In this document: positions 55,507-63,755 of the stretch, in pieces | How the letters are laid out: every line of letters begins with the position of its first letter | Position numbering within the stretch: the first letter of the stretch is position 1 | Assembly (NCBI GenBank): GCA_964601205.1 | Contig: CAZRML010000008.1 | Span: 23,906 to 87,905, forward strand | Direction of reading: 5' to 3' | DNA: 64,000 bases | Source of the DNA: JAQVEM01 sp964601205 | GTDB lineage: Bacteria > Actinomycetota > Humimicrobiia > Humimicrobiales > Humimicrobiaceae | Notes under the pieces: model-generated | What the model was told of the DNA's origin: nothing | What the model saw: the letters and a program-made list of their open reading frames with translations, nothing else | The model's database searches: none | Made by a program: the position numbers and the translations under genes

Positions 55507-55537
55507 TTATTTTCTGACAAATTTCCCGGTCAAATTT

Positions 55538-55762
55538 TTAAACCATTGAAGCTATTTTACCGAAAACCTTTGATATAACATCAATAATCAAAGGCTTTCC
55601 AACCGCAATTAATATCGCACTTATTACCCCGGCTATTACAGTAACCAGTGCATACTCCAGGGTTGATTGTCCTTTCTGGTTTAAAAATTTAGCCACAATT
55701 TTTTTCTTTTTTCTAATTTCATACACCCCCTTCCCACTACACAAAATCAACCATATGTTCAA
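55538..55762 (-). CDS. flp: Flp-type major pilin
   Basis: A prepilin with LNQKGQSTLEYALVTVIAGV: cleavage after the Gly gives a mature N terminus with Glu at position 5 and Tyr at 6, the Flp hallmark. The mature part is a single hydrophobic helix of about 45 residues. The start codon is unclear. The frame opens at TTG 55762, but the only strong ribosome site (GGAAGGGGGTG) lies further in and points to GTG 55726 or a non-standard codon just after it. It is first in the minus-strand pilin run. Confidence 0.82.
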   Translation of the reverse strand: MNIWLILCSGKGVYEIRKKKKIVAKFLNQKGQSTLEYALVTVIAGVISAILIAVGKPLIIDVISKVFGKIASMV

Positions 55763-56057
55763 TATAAAAACCCCACCCCCTTACAAAATATAATATTAAT
55801 AATAAGCACATGAATGCAAAAGCACATATATATAAATTAACACATTTATATAATTGTGTAAATATATAATTTGAAATAAATAAAAATTTTACGTTTCTCC
55901 GGCACCCGGATTATTGTTTATTTAATTATTATATAAGTATTAAATAAAGTATATCTATAATAATATATATAAAAGATTTGACATAAATGGTTAAATGTTT
56001 TAACATAATAGTGTAATAAAAAATTATATGTTTTATTGATATTTTAAGTTTCATTCT
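55763..56057. other. AT-rich divergent promoter region between pilin and CAP genes
   Basis: About 295 bases of very AT-rich sequence separate the Flp pilin (minus) from the CAP-gene leader (plus). Apart from the promoter at 55978-56006 I see no gene. Repeated ATATATA tracts give poor sequence complexity. Confidence 0.5.
55978..56006 (+). promoter_or_regulatory. Candidate promoter for the CAP-gene leader
   Basis: A perfect TTGACA (55978-55983) is followed 17 bases later by TAACAT (56001-56006), a weak -10; CATAAT three bases further is an alternative. Transcription would begin near 56014, just upstream of the structured element. Confidence 0.5.
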
Positions 56058-56138
56058 GGTAATAGAGGCTATGACTTACATTCTGCTATTTGGGCACTTT
56101 GGGATGTAACGAGCTGAGTGGTGCAACCGGCTATTACT
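56058..56138 (+). ncRNA. Structured leader, candidate riboswitch of unassigned class
   Basis: The outer stem GTAATAG (56059-56065) pairs with CTATTAC (56131-56137). An inner stem TTACAT (56076-56081) pairs with ATGTAA (56104-56109). GCAC in the inner loop (56094-56097) can pair with GTGC (56121-56124), forming a possible pseudoknot. Twelve bases later comes an intrinsic terminator, and then the CAP gene. Aptamer-terminator-gene order is classical. The sequence did not match the c-di-GMP, c-di-AMP, SAM or cobalamin patterns I know. Confidence 0.5.
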
Positions 56139-56149
56139 TTTTTATTTGT

Positions 56150-56189
56150 AAAAAAGCCATCCAGTCTCTATTCTGGATGGCTTTTTTTT
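56150..56189 (+). terminator. Intrinsic terminator in the CAP-gene leader
   Basis: AAAAAAGCCATCCAG pairs with CTGGATGGCTTTTTT, with an 8-base loop and a run of eight T residues. It sits 12 bases before the CAP ATG, so it can block expression unless antitermination occurs. The A-tract on the left arm also makes it usable on the minus strand. Confidence 0.9.
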
Positions 56190-56201
56190 GAGGTAAAAAT
56201 A

Positions 56202-56945
56202 ATGAAAATTAAATTAAAAATAACAATTACATTGATAACAATTATTTCATTGATAGCTGTTATTCCGGTATTCAATGCTTTTAATCTCACTGAAGAAAAA
56301 ATAGACAGCAGCTTTACTGAAAGCAGCACATATACAGTAGAAGGTATAGAAAAAACAAAGATAATAGAAAAGAATGTATCCGTTGAAGATAATCTCATAG
56401 AAAAAGAAGCAATATTATCCAGAATATCGGATAATCTGGATAAAGAAATAAAAGACATAAATAAAGAATATAAAGCTGAAGTTCTGGGTAGCGTTGCTAT
56501 TGCCGATAAACCCGCTGATACTACTGTTATTGCAGCCAGCTCTCCTGTCAGTTTAAATGATTTTGAATCAGCGATACTCTACCTTATAAATACTACCAGG
56601 GTCTCAAATGGGCTTGGTGCCCTTGAGGCAAATCAACAGCTTACAGATATAGCCAGGTCGAGAAGCAATGATATGATAGCCAGTTCTTACTTTTCACATT
56701 ATACCCCCGATGGGCGAAATATTTTTAACTTCCTTAAAGAAAATGGGGTATCTTATGCAAATGGTGGAGAAAATCTTGGCCAATCTTCACCTGCTTCTTC
56801 AGGAACTCCTGAGGCATTCATTAATGCCTGGATGGCAAGCCCCACCCATAAAGCAAATATTTTAAGGTCGGTATATTCAAAAATAGGGGTCGGGGTAAGT
56901 GATAATGGGAATAGAAGAGTAATAACTACAGTATTTACCAATTAA
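56202..56945 (+). CDS. Secreted CAP/SCP-domain protein
   Basis: A 247-residue protein with an N-terminal signal segment (KIKLKITITLITIISLIAVI), a Lys/Glu-rich spacer, and a C-terminal CAP domain from about residue 125: ILYLINTTRVSNGLGALEAN, IARSRSNDMIASSYFSHYTP, GENLGQ, AWMASPTHKANIL and IGVGVSDNG. These are bacterial CAP (YkwD-like) motifs. The ATG follows GAGG. The gene lies between the pilin genes and the Tad machine genes but on the opposite strand, under a terminator-controlled leader. Confidence 0.9.
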   Translation: MKIKLKITITLITIISLIAVIPVFNAFNLTEEKIDSSFTESSTYTVEGIEKTKIIEKNVSVEDNLIEKEAILSRISDNLDKEIKDINKEYKAEVLGSVAIADKPADTTVIAASSPVSLNDFESAILYLINTTRVSNGLGALEANQQLTDIARSRSNDMIASSYFSHYTPDGRNIFNFLKENGVSYANGGENLGQSSPASSGTPEAFINAWMASPTHKANILRSVYSKIGVGVSDNGNRRVITTVFTN

Positions 56946-56978
56946 AATTTTAAAACTCTAAATTTACGGACGCCTGAG

Positions 56979-57014
56979 TTAACACCCCGGATTTCTCCGG
57001 GGTGTTAAATTTTA
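56979..57014 (+). terminator. Rho-independent terminator of the CAP gene
   Basis: TTAACACCCCGG pairs perfectly over 12 bases with CCGGGGTGTTAA, with a six-base loop, followed by ATTTTAT. It lies between the converging CAP and TadC genes and may serve both. Confidence 0.85.
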
Positions 57015-57025
57015 TACATGCAAAA

Positions 57026-57916
57026 CTAAAACTTCAAAAGACCTCCTCCTATTAATGACATAAGAGGCCCTCCCACCAATATGATAAAAGAAGGCATAAT
57101 CAAAAAAACTAGCGGGAATAATATTAATATCGATGTTTTTCTTATCTTCCTCTCCAGGTTTTGATAGGACTTAAATTTTATATAATCAGATTTTCTCTTT
57201 AATAAATCATTTACAGAAGCTCCATATTTTTCTGACTGTATCAGTAAAAAAACGAAATTTTTAAATTCAGAGGAGCTACTTCTCTCAATTAAATTTCTAT
57301 AAGCCTGTAATTTACCTATCCCGATGTCAATATCTTTAATAAAATTAGAAAGCTCTGAACAGATTCTCCCCCTGTATTTTGAAGTCACTATTTTTATGGC
57401 GTTATAAATATTTTGCCCGGAAAACGTTGCCGCTATGAGCAAATCAATAATATCAGGTAAATCTCTCTCTATCTCTCTTTTTCTTCTGTGGTTAAATCTA
57501 AAAAGCATGATATCCGGAATAAAGTATCCCCATACTCCTGCAAATACAGCCATAGCAATTGAACCAACAGGGCTGCTTCCTGCAAAAAAACCTGCTATAA
57601 AAAGTAAACAAAATAAGATTACTCTGTACCCTGCGAAAGATTCCGGGGTAAGATTTATATTACTCTCAATTTGTAATAATTTTAGCAGTTCTATATTTTT
57701 TCTTTTTACTCTAATAAATTTTTTATTAATTAAAGTATCCCCAATCTTGAAAGAAATTGAATTCATCTTATTTACAAACTTATTAATTATTTTCTTGCCC
57801 CGACTGCTGATGACTTTCCCCCGCACATGAAGATAATAGTGTCTATTTTTTAAAAAATAAAATACCACAGAGCACATAAATAAGTAGTAAATAAAAATAA
57901 TCAAATACTCAACCAT
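57026..57916 (-). CDS. tadC: TadC-like pilus-assembly membrane protein
   Basis: A 296-residue type II secretion F-domain protein. One N-terminal helix, a basic cytoplasmic segment, then the GspF core (LPDIIDLLIAATFSGQNIYN, LLIQSEKYGASVNDLLKR) and two C-terminal helices. It lies 16 bases downstream of tadB. TadB and TadC form the inner-membrane platform on which TadA drives pilus assembly. Confidence 0.88.
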   Translation of the reverse strand: MVEYLIIFIYYLFMCSVVFYFLKNRHYYLHVRGKVISSRGKKIINKFVNKMNSISFKIGDTLINKKFIRVKRKNIELLKLLQIESNINLTPESFAGYRVILFCLLFIAGFFAGSSPVGSIAMAVFAGVWGYFIPDIMLFRFNHRRKREIERDLPDIIDLLIAATFSGQNIYNAIKIVTSKYRGRICSELSNFIKDIDIGIGKLQAYRNLIERSSSSEFKNFVFLLIQSEKYGASVNDLLKRKSDYIKFKSYQNLERKIRKTSILILFPLVFLIMPSFIILVGGPLMSLIGGGLLKF

Positions 57917-57932
57917 GCCTCACCCCCGTATT

Positions 57933-58811
57933 TTATATACCATAATTTCTAAAATTCGTTATCCTCTTAATAATTAATATTCCAGCAATTTCCAGAACCC
58001 CTCCTGTGAACAGAAGAATTATCCCTATTCCCGTAGAAAAGAAATTCATTATTGAATCATTTAAAAAAATACACATTAGAACCAGAACTACAACAGGGAA
58101 AACTGATATAATATTTCCAGAAATCCTGCTCTGCGTGTTCATTGTCTTTATTCTGGACTTTAAACTGATATTATGCCGTATATTGTCAGCTACATTATCA
58201 AGCACAGGTATCAAATCCCCTCCTATTTTATTATTAATCTTCAGAGAACTGACCAGGAGGTTAATTTCTTTACTCCCGCATTTCCGGGAGAAACTGTCCA
58301 GGGCCTCTTCAAGACTAAAATTCAGTTCAAGCTGGTAAGCTATTTCCTGAAGGTAGCTACCAAGAGGGTTCTTAAAACTGCCTGCTGAAGATTTGAAAAT
58401 ATATCTTACTGTATTCCCTGCTTTAAGCATTACTATCATGCTGGATAAAAATTCTACTATCTGAGTATTCAGCAGATCTTTTTCCTTTTCCTCAAAACCA
58501 TTTAAAAAATCCGATACATAGATACCGGGACATATACCCGCAAATAAGCTAAAGATAAAGTTCCCGGTGAAAAGATAAAAACATAAGGTCAGGACAAAAA
58601 ATATGATAACAGTTAAAAATTTTCTGCCCCTTCCGCTTTTATTTATGATGTAATTTGATAGCCTTTCATACCCGAAATCTTTATCCCCGGTTAAACTCTT
58701 TTCAGCCGGGCCGGAGCCATGGGCAATATTTTTCAGTCCATAAAACATAAATAGCAGGGCCAGAAAAGAAATAAAAGATATTACTATATTACCCCACATT
58801 TTGTTCCACAT
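57933..58811 (-). CDS. tadB: TadB-like pilus-assembly membrane protein
   Basis: About 292 residues with the GspF-type domain: LNTQIVEFLSSMIVMLKAGN, then ELNFSLEEALDSFSRKCGSK and LISSLKINNKIGGDLIP-like region before C-terminal helices. The open frame overlaps tadA; the ATG at 58811 was chosen, with 58799 and 58841 as alternatives. It pairs with TadC. Confidence 0.85.
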   Translation of the reverse strand: MWNKMWGNIVISFISFLALLFMFYGLKNIAHGSGPAEKSLTGDKDFGYERLSNYIINKSGRGRKFLTVIIFFVLTLCFYLFTGNFIFSLFAGICPGIYVSDFLNGFEEKEKDLLNTQIVEFLSSMIVMLKAGNTVRYIFKSSAGSFKNPLGSYLQEIAYQLELNFSLEEALDSFSRKCGSKEINLLVSSLKINNKIGGDLIPVLDNVADNIRHNISLKSRIKTMNTQSRISGNIISVFPVVVLVLMCIFLNDSIMNFFSTGIGIILLFTGGVLEIAGILIIKRITNFRNYGI

Positions 58812-60096
58812 TCCCATTGCCAAAAACAAAGTTAAAACCATGCTTTTTTATTTTCACAATAAAGTCCGGTATGTATCCCGTAAAAATAATATTTCCATCT
58901 CCAGACGCTACATTACCTATCCCGGCTCTATTTTTCTGATACCTGAATATGTCCTTAACTTTCAGAATTGTATTCCCGCCAATAGTTTCACTTTTATCTT
59001 TCATCTCGCTCACCCTGGATATGATTCTTCTTCCATCACTCAGCTTTTCCAGATGGATAACCATATCTATAGATGACGTTATCATTCTTCTGGCAGTCGC
59101 GGGATTCAGATTCAGGCCCGACATAAGTATCATCGTCTCCAGGCGACTTATCATATCTTTCGGCGAATTAGAATGAATCGTGGTCATAGAACCATCATGC
59201 CCGGTATTCATTGCCTGGAGAACATCTACTGCTTCAACTCCCCTTATCTCTCCTACTATAATCCTATCCGGTCTCATCCTCAGCGAGTTTCTTACCAGCT
59301 TTCTTATAGTTATTTCTCCTTTCCCTTCCATATTCGGAGGTCTCCCTTCAAGCCTGACTACATGCGGCAGGTTTAAATTTAATTCCAGTGTTTCTTCAAT
59401 GGTAACCACCCTTTCGGAAACATTAATAAAATTAGAAATAACATTTAAAAAAGTAGTTTTGCCGGTAGATGTCCCACCGCTCACTATTATATTTAACCTG
59501 CTCTTTACACAGATTTTAATAAAATTAGCAATCTTTTCATCTATGGTGCCCTCATCTATTAAACTTTCTATATCCATTAAATTTCTTTTGAACTTCCTTA
59601 TGGTGACCACTATATCGTTTATGGTCACCGGTTTTAAAACAACATTTATCCTTGACCCATTTTTAAGTCTTGCATCAACCATGGGGGAACTCTCGTCCAG
59701 CCTCAGGCCCAGGGGGCTCAGGATCTTATCTACTATATTCTTAATATGATTATTATCTCTGAATAAGATTTCTGTCTTTTTTATAGCGTCCCCTTCTTCA
59801 ATGTAGACCTGGTCAAAATTATTTATCATAATTTCCGTTACCCTTTCATCATTCATGAGAAAACTCACCGGCCCGAAACTATAACTATCTTCATAAATTT
59901 CTTTAGCCAGTTTAAGGATTTCTTTCCGGCTGATTATTATTTTCTCTTCCTCCGCAATTTTACTTAAATACCTGTCAATCCTATTAAACCTGTTTTCAGA
60001 GGAAAAATTATTTAAATCCTCGGACTTTATCTTTTTTAATAACTTTGTACTCAGGTATCCGGCCACACTATCAGTTTCACTATAAGCGGGGCTCAT
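58789..60096 (-). CDS. tadA: TadA/CpaF secretion ATPase
   Basis: A 435-residue hexameric ATPase of the VirB11/CpaF group. FGPVSFLMNDERVTEIMINN lies in the N-terminal domain; Walker A is VSGGTSTGKTTFLN, then VTIEETLELNL (Asp box), RPDRIIVGEIRGVEAVDVLQ (Walker B) and GSMTTIHSNSP (His box). An extra C-terminal stretch of about 60 residues is Gly-rich and not recognised. Its start overlaps the CpaE-like gene by four bases. Confidence 0.95.
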   Translation of the reverse strand: MSPAYSETDSVAGYLSTKLLKKIKSEDLNNFSSENRFNRIDRYLSKIAEEEKIIISRKEILKLAKEIYEDSYSFGPVSFLMNDERVTEIMINNFDQVYIEEGDAIKKTEILFRDNNHIKNIVDKILSPLGLRLDESSPMVDARLKNGSRINVVLKPVTINDIVVTIRKFKRNLMDIESLIDEGTIDEKIANFIKICVKSRLNIIVSGGTSTGKTTFLNVISNFINVSERVVTIEETLELNLNLPHVVRLEGRPPNMEGKGEITIRKLVRNSLRMRPDRIIVGEIRGVEAVDVLQAMNTGHDGSMTTIHSNSPKDMISRLETMILMSGLNLNPATARRMITSSIDMVIHLEKLSDGRRIISRVSEMKDKSETIGGNTILKVKDIFRYQKNRAGIGNVASGDGNIIFTGYIPDFIVKIKKHGFNFVFGNGNVEQNVG

Positions 60097-60854
60097 AAAC
60101 TAAAATCCTCATATATTTTTTTTGAAAAAGCAGAAATATTATTTACAACCCTGAGGTTATAACTAAAAACGGAATCGGGGCCCCTGTTCAGCATTAAAAA
60201 TTCAATATCTCTATCGTAGGGAATAAAAGCATTTACCGGATAGCTCAGAATTGAGTTTAATCCTGTAGCTGGTATAGCGGGCCTGGTATTGAATTTATTG
60301 ATAAGAATATCATAATCATAAGAGATGCCGTCAAAAATTATACTCTTAACTATAAGATTTAGATTGTTCACAGAAATTAAATCAGGAAGGGATATAAAAA
60401 CATATTTATCAACAAGGTCCTTTAAATTAATCCCGTACAGGGTATAAAGATAGCCGGGGAAATCCACACAGATAATATCAAAATAGTGTTTAAGTATATC
60501 CAGGAGTTTTTCAAGGTGTTCTTCATTAAAAAACCCTTTCTTCTCTATTTTTACCGGAGGTAAAATAAGATTCAGACTATTTTCAAAATTAATAACCAGC
60601 CTCCTCAGAATTGACGCATCAATCTCATCTATCACTTCTTCTAAATCACCAAGGTCCCTGTAACCATCATCAATCAGATTAAAAATCAACCTGCTGTCTT
60701 TTTTCCCGATATTCAAATCAAGAAGCAGAATATTTTTTGTGGTTTCTCTGGCAAGATAAGTGGACACACAATAAGTAATAAAGCTGCAGCCACAGCCTCC
60801 TTTACTTCCAGAAAAAAGCACTACTTTTGATTCACTCCCATCAAGTCTATCCAT
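60093..60854 (-). CDS. CpaE/TadZ-like protein with degenerate P-loop
   Basis: A 253-residue MinD/ParA-superfamily protein. The deviant Walker A reads GSKGGCGCSFITY: the signature Lys of KGG is kept, but the usual GKT is GCS. NILLLDLNIGKKDSR and DIICVDFPGYLY follow the family. CpaE/TadZ proteins place the Tad machine at a cell pole. The missing P-loop Lys suggests weak or no ATP hydrolysis. There is no N-terminal receiver domain. Confidence 0.85.
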   Translation of the reverse strand: MDRLDGSESKVVLFSGSKGGCGCSFITYCVSTYLARETTKNILLLDLNIGKKDSRLIFNLIDDGYRDLGDLEEVIDEIDASILRRLVINFENSLNLILPPVKIEKKGFFNEEHLEKLLDILKHYFDIICVDFPGYLYTLYGINLKDLVDKYVFISLPDLISVNNLNLIVKSIIFDGISYDYDILINKFNTRPAIPATGLNSILSYPVNAFIPYDRDIEFLMLNRGPDSVFSYNLRVVNNISAFSKKIYEDFSL

Positions 60855-60970
60855 ATTATAATTCCTTTCTTTCTGATTTCTTCTTAAAAAGCGGCCTAAA
60901 ATAATTAGGCCTAAAAAGAATAACTCCCTTACAATCCAAACTGCCTATCAACTTATTTTTATCCAAAAAA

Positions 60971-61705
60971 TTAATCACCGCGGCAGATTGATAAATTAAC
61001 GACTCCCCTTTCTATCGCCCTGAAAATTTCTTCTGCCTCTGCTACGGTAAGATAAAGGGTAATAATTATATGTCTATCGTAAAAAGAGCCCGCAGAACTT
61101 TCTTCAGCCACCAGCCCCGGTAAAAAGGCTCCTTCATTATTTCCCGAATAAGTTTCTTCTGCATTATTATTTATCAGTATTACCTCTTTTCCAGAAAGAA
61201 CAGTCTCGGAAAACAGGCTGCCGCTTTCCTGCTCATAAAAAGTAGATATCAGGTCAACCCTGTCTCCCTCGTTAAGGAGACTCCTATCCCCGTGAAAACT
61301 GACAGGTACGCTCACCGCTCTCAGTCCGTCCGGAATATGAAATGAAAAATTATAACTAAAATCATCTGTTGCGGATTGCCCCTCAAGTTTATCTCTGGTA
61401 ATAATTTCTCCCTTTAATATATCCGTTATAACTTCTTTACCTACAATCTCGTTTTTATCTACAATAAATCTTCCACTAAATATATCTGCGGAAATTCTTT
61501 GCATTTCTATTAAATCAGCCGTAATCTTTTCACCCTTTTCTATATCGTTTCTGGCTATAAATATCTGATTATAATTAATATTCTCGGGAATTTTTTCTTT
61601 AAGACTGCTTATATACCAGAATATAAAAACCCCGCCGGCAAGAGAAACAAAAATAAAAATAATACTTAATATCCTCTGCCTTATAATTAACGATATTCTA
61701 TTCAT
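60971..61705 (-). CDS. cpaB: CpaB/RcpC-like pilus-assembly protein (SAF domain)
   Basis: A 244-residue protein with an N-terminal helix and then an SAF domain: IFIARNDIEKGEKITADLIE, VGKEVITDILKGEIITRDKL, GLRAVSVPV, LNEGDRVDLISTF and a C-terminal TLYLTVAEAEEIFRAIERG. This is the CpaB pattern. It is the first gene of the Tad machine run, 116 bases before the CpaE-like gene. No secretin (CpaC/RcpA) is next to it, as expected in a single-membrane cell. Confidence 0.9.
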   Translation of the reverse strand: MNRISLIIRQRILSIIFIFVSLAGGVFIFWYISSLKEKIPENINYNQIFIARNDIEKGEKITADLIEMQRISADIFSGRFIVDKNEIVGKEVITDILKGEIITRDKLEGQSATDDFSYNFSFHIPDGLRAVSVPVSFHGDRSLLNEGDRVDLISTFYEQESGSLFSETVLSGKEVILINNNAEETYSGNNEGAFLPGLVAEESSAGSFYDRHIIITLYLTVAEAEEIFRAIERGVVNLSICRGD

Positions 61706-61959
61706 CCTGTCCTGACATCCTTACTGAATTTTCTCAGTATTATTAACTTTGTAGATAAGTAAATCTATTTTGAATTATTATACATTAACATAATAGCATA
61801 AATGATAAATTATGCAAATATATATAAACATTAATTTAATGATAACAGAGGGCCGGGAAAGAGTATCCTTATACTGGCAACATCCTGGATCACTTAGAAA
61901 TTCTAATCTATAGTGATATAATGTTTCAGGAAAATATATATAATCGTAGTTTTTAATAT

Positions 61960-62310
61960 ATGAGTAAGGCTTATTATTTATTTAAAAAAGGTAAGATATT
62001 ATACCGGAAAGGCAAATTTCTAAAGGCAATAATGCTTCTGGAAGAAGCCAGAAGTATTGAGCTAGAGAAAGGTTCTATAAGGGAAGTTCTTGCATGCTGT
62101 TATTATAATTGTGGATTTTATGAATCAGCCAAAAAAAATTTCTTAATGGCTCTGGAAATAGATGCATCCAATGATTTTGCACACTTCGGCCTCGGCCTGT
62201 GTTTAATGAGGGAAAACAGGTTAAGTGAAGCAACGGGCCATCTTAAAATCGCAGCTATTATGAATCCCGAATCAAAAAAATATAAAGAAACGCTTAAAAA
62301 GTTTACCTGA
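61960..62310 (+). CDS. Small TPR protein
   Basis: A 116-residue all-helical protein with about three tetratricopeptide repeats: KGKFLKAIMLLEEARSIE, YESAKKNFLMALEIDASN and LSEATGHLKIAAIMNPES. No signal peptide. TATAAT at 61939-61944 lies just upstream, and there is no clear ribosome site, so a short leader is likely. It probably acts as a protein-binding adaptor; the partner is unknown. Confidence 0.75.
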   Translation: MSKAYYLFKKGKILYRKGKFLKAIMLLEEARSIELEKGSIREVLACCYYNCGFYESAKKNFLMALEIDASNDFAHFGLGLCLMRENRLSEATGHLKIAAIMNPESKKYKETLKKFT

Positions 62311-62317
62311 TTATTTG

Positions 62318-62686
62318 TCAGAGTGTTTCAAAAATCATTAAATCCCTGACCTTCAGGGAAGTTTTGCTTATTACTCCTGCCTGCACTTCCAGTACAGAAA
62401 ACGCGTCTTTCACGAATGGTGTTACCCTGAAAGGTTTCAGATTGCAATATATCGCAGAAACCCTATTTTTCTTATCCAGGAATAGCACATCTATTCTATA
62501 CCTCATCCCAATGGTGTGAACACTGTTACACTTTCTTATAAGGAACCCCTGACTATCTTTTAACTTCCTCCTGAATATTAATCCAGACAATTTACTAAAA
62601 AAATTTGATGCCTCTATTACTTCACTGACAATAATCTCTTTTTTTGTTTTACCTTCACCCTTAAAAACAACTTTTACAGCTTTCAT
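62318..62686 (-). CDS. DUF192 family protein
   Basis: A 122-residue protein. ASNFFSKLSGLIFRRKLKDS, then QGFLIRKCNSVHTIGMRYRI and DVLFLDKKNRV, with VLEVQAG near the end, are the DUF192 (PF02643) signatures. The family's function is unknown; it forms a small beta-barrel and is often near pilus or secretion genes. It lies 24 bases downstream of the ferritin-like gene. Confidence 0.85.
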   Translation of the reverse strand: MKAVKVVFKGEGKTKKEIIVSEVIEASNFFSKLSGLIFRRKLKDSQGFLIRKCNSVHTIGMRYRIDVLFLDKKNRVSAIYCNLKPFRVTPFVKDAFSVLEVQAGVISKTSLKVRDLMIFETL

Positions 62687-62710
62687 CAGACATCCCGGAG
62701 TTAAATAATT

Positions 62711-62995
62711 TTATTCTCCAAGCTCTTCTTCAACTTCTTCTTCGCCTGCTTTTAGCTCGTCAACCTGCTGCCTGTCTATTTTTAGAAGCATAGCCTGGAA
62801 CTCTCCTACATGAGTTTTTTCTTCCCTTGCTACATCAAGAAATATTTTTTTAATGTCCTTATTTTCGGTAGCCGCAGCCATCTGTTCATACAGACTTATC
62901 GCATCCAGCTCGGCGATTATCCCTGCCCTCAAAATTTCTTTGTCCATATCATCCTTACCCACTTTTGTCAGGTCAATAGGCATATTTGATAACAT
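62711..62995 (-). CDS. Encapsulin-type ferritin-like protein (Flp/EncFtn)
   Basis: A 94-residue two-helix protein. IIAELDAISLYEQMAAATEN and VAREEKTHVGEFQAMLLKID carry the Glu, Glu-x-x-His and Glu ligands of half-ferritins that dimerise to build a di-iron site. From memory it closely resembles the ferritin-like domain fused to archaeal (Pyrococcus) encapsulin. ATG 62995 follows AAAGGAG; the frame continues upstream to a TTG without a site. The acidic tail (EEEVEEELGE) is not a recognised encapsulin targeting peptide. No encapsulin shell gene is in the window. Confidence 0.8.
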   Translation of the reverse strand: MLSNMPIDLTKVGKDDMDKEILRAGIIAELDAISLYEQMAAATENKDIKKIFLDVAREEKTHVGEFQAMLLKIDRQQVDELKAGEEEVEEELGE

Positions 62996-63122
62996 AATTA
63001 GCGCTCCTTTCGAATTTAATAACTTTTTTATTAATTTTAAACTTACAAAATCTATAACTTGCAATTATCTCTTTACCGGATTCTCCTGGCCTCCAATTAA
63101 ACTATCCAGATTTTTTTATCCA

Positions 63123-63755
63123 TCAGTCCAGGATTTTTAAAGTCCCGATGGATTTATCAAAAGCCTCTATATCCTCATAAAGATTTTCTAAATCTGAAGT
63201 AAAAGTTAATATCCAGAAATCAGACTCATGCTTTATTATATACTGGGCCACGCCTGCATCAGCTCCTTCAACCTCCTGTTCGATTAAAGTCCTCCCTATT
63301 TCTTCATAGTTTCCCGGAGAAACAATCTCCTGCTCCACTATATTAAATTCATAGCCTGCCTCTTCATATTTCTCTGATAGGTCTTCATAGGTAAGTTCCA
63401 TATATTCATCAAGGGATAAGAATGGTGCAGGCTCTCCGGTAATTGTAAGATTGCTCACACTTTCGTCCCGGGCAGCTGCCTCTTTATCATAACCAAAAAA
63501 TAATAAAAGTTTCTTATTTTCTTCCACCTTCCCGGCCAGTTCTTCCTGTCCCAGTTCCTCAAGCTTTTCCGCAACCGACTCCAGCTCTTCTTTCGTGCCA
63601 CCCTCCCAGTTTTCTGGCAGAGTTATCTCAAAATCACTCCCCATAAACTCAGGCACCTCGGGCTCAACCTGTGCAACCGAAGAGCAGCCTGCCGCAACCG
63701 AGCCCGTCAGTATTAATATAATAATCCCGGTTAAAATCAAAAAAACTTTTTTCAT
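63123..63755 (-). CDS. Lipoprotein with a DUF1795/PsbP-like domain
   Basis: A 210-residue lipoprotein: lipobox VAAGC at about residue 24. The mature part starts with a short acidic linker, then FEITLPENWEGG, KKLLLFFGYDKEA and YIIKHESDFWILTFTSDLEN, a pattern of PsbP- or DUF1795-like Mog1 folds found in many Gram-positive surface lipoproteins. The acidic central helix (TKEELESVAEKLEELGQEEL) is an insertion. The function is unknown. Confidence 0.7.
   Translation of the reverse strand: MKKVFLILTGIIILILTGSVAAGCSSVAQVEPEVPEFMGSDFEITLPENWEGGTKEELESVAEKLEELGQEELAGKVEENKKLLLFFGYDKEAAARDESVSNLTITGEPAPFLSLDEYMELTYEDLSEKYEEAGYEFNIVEQEIVSPGNYEEIGRTLIEQEVEGADAGVAQYIIKHESDFWILTFTSDLENLYEDIEAFDKSIGTLKILD

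Noticed and set aside
56118..56201. Upstream extension of the CAP gene to an earlier start
   Set aside because: The extension would run through the terminator hairpin; the ATG at 56202 has a GAGG site and begins a normal signal peptide.
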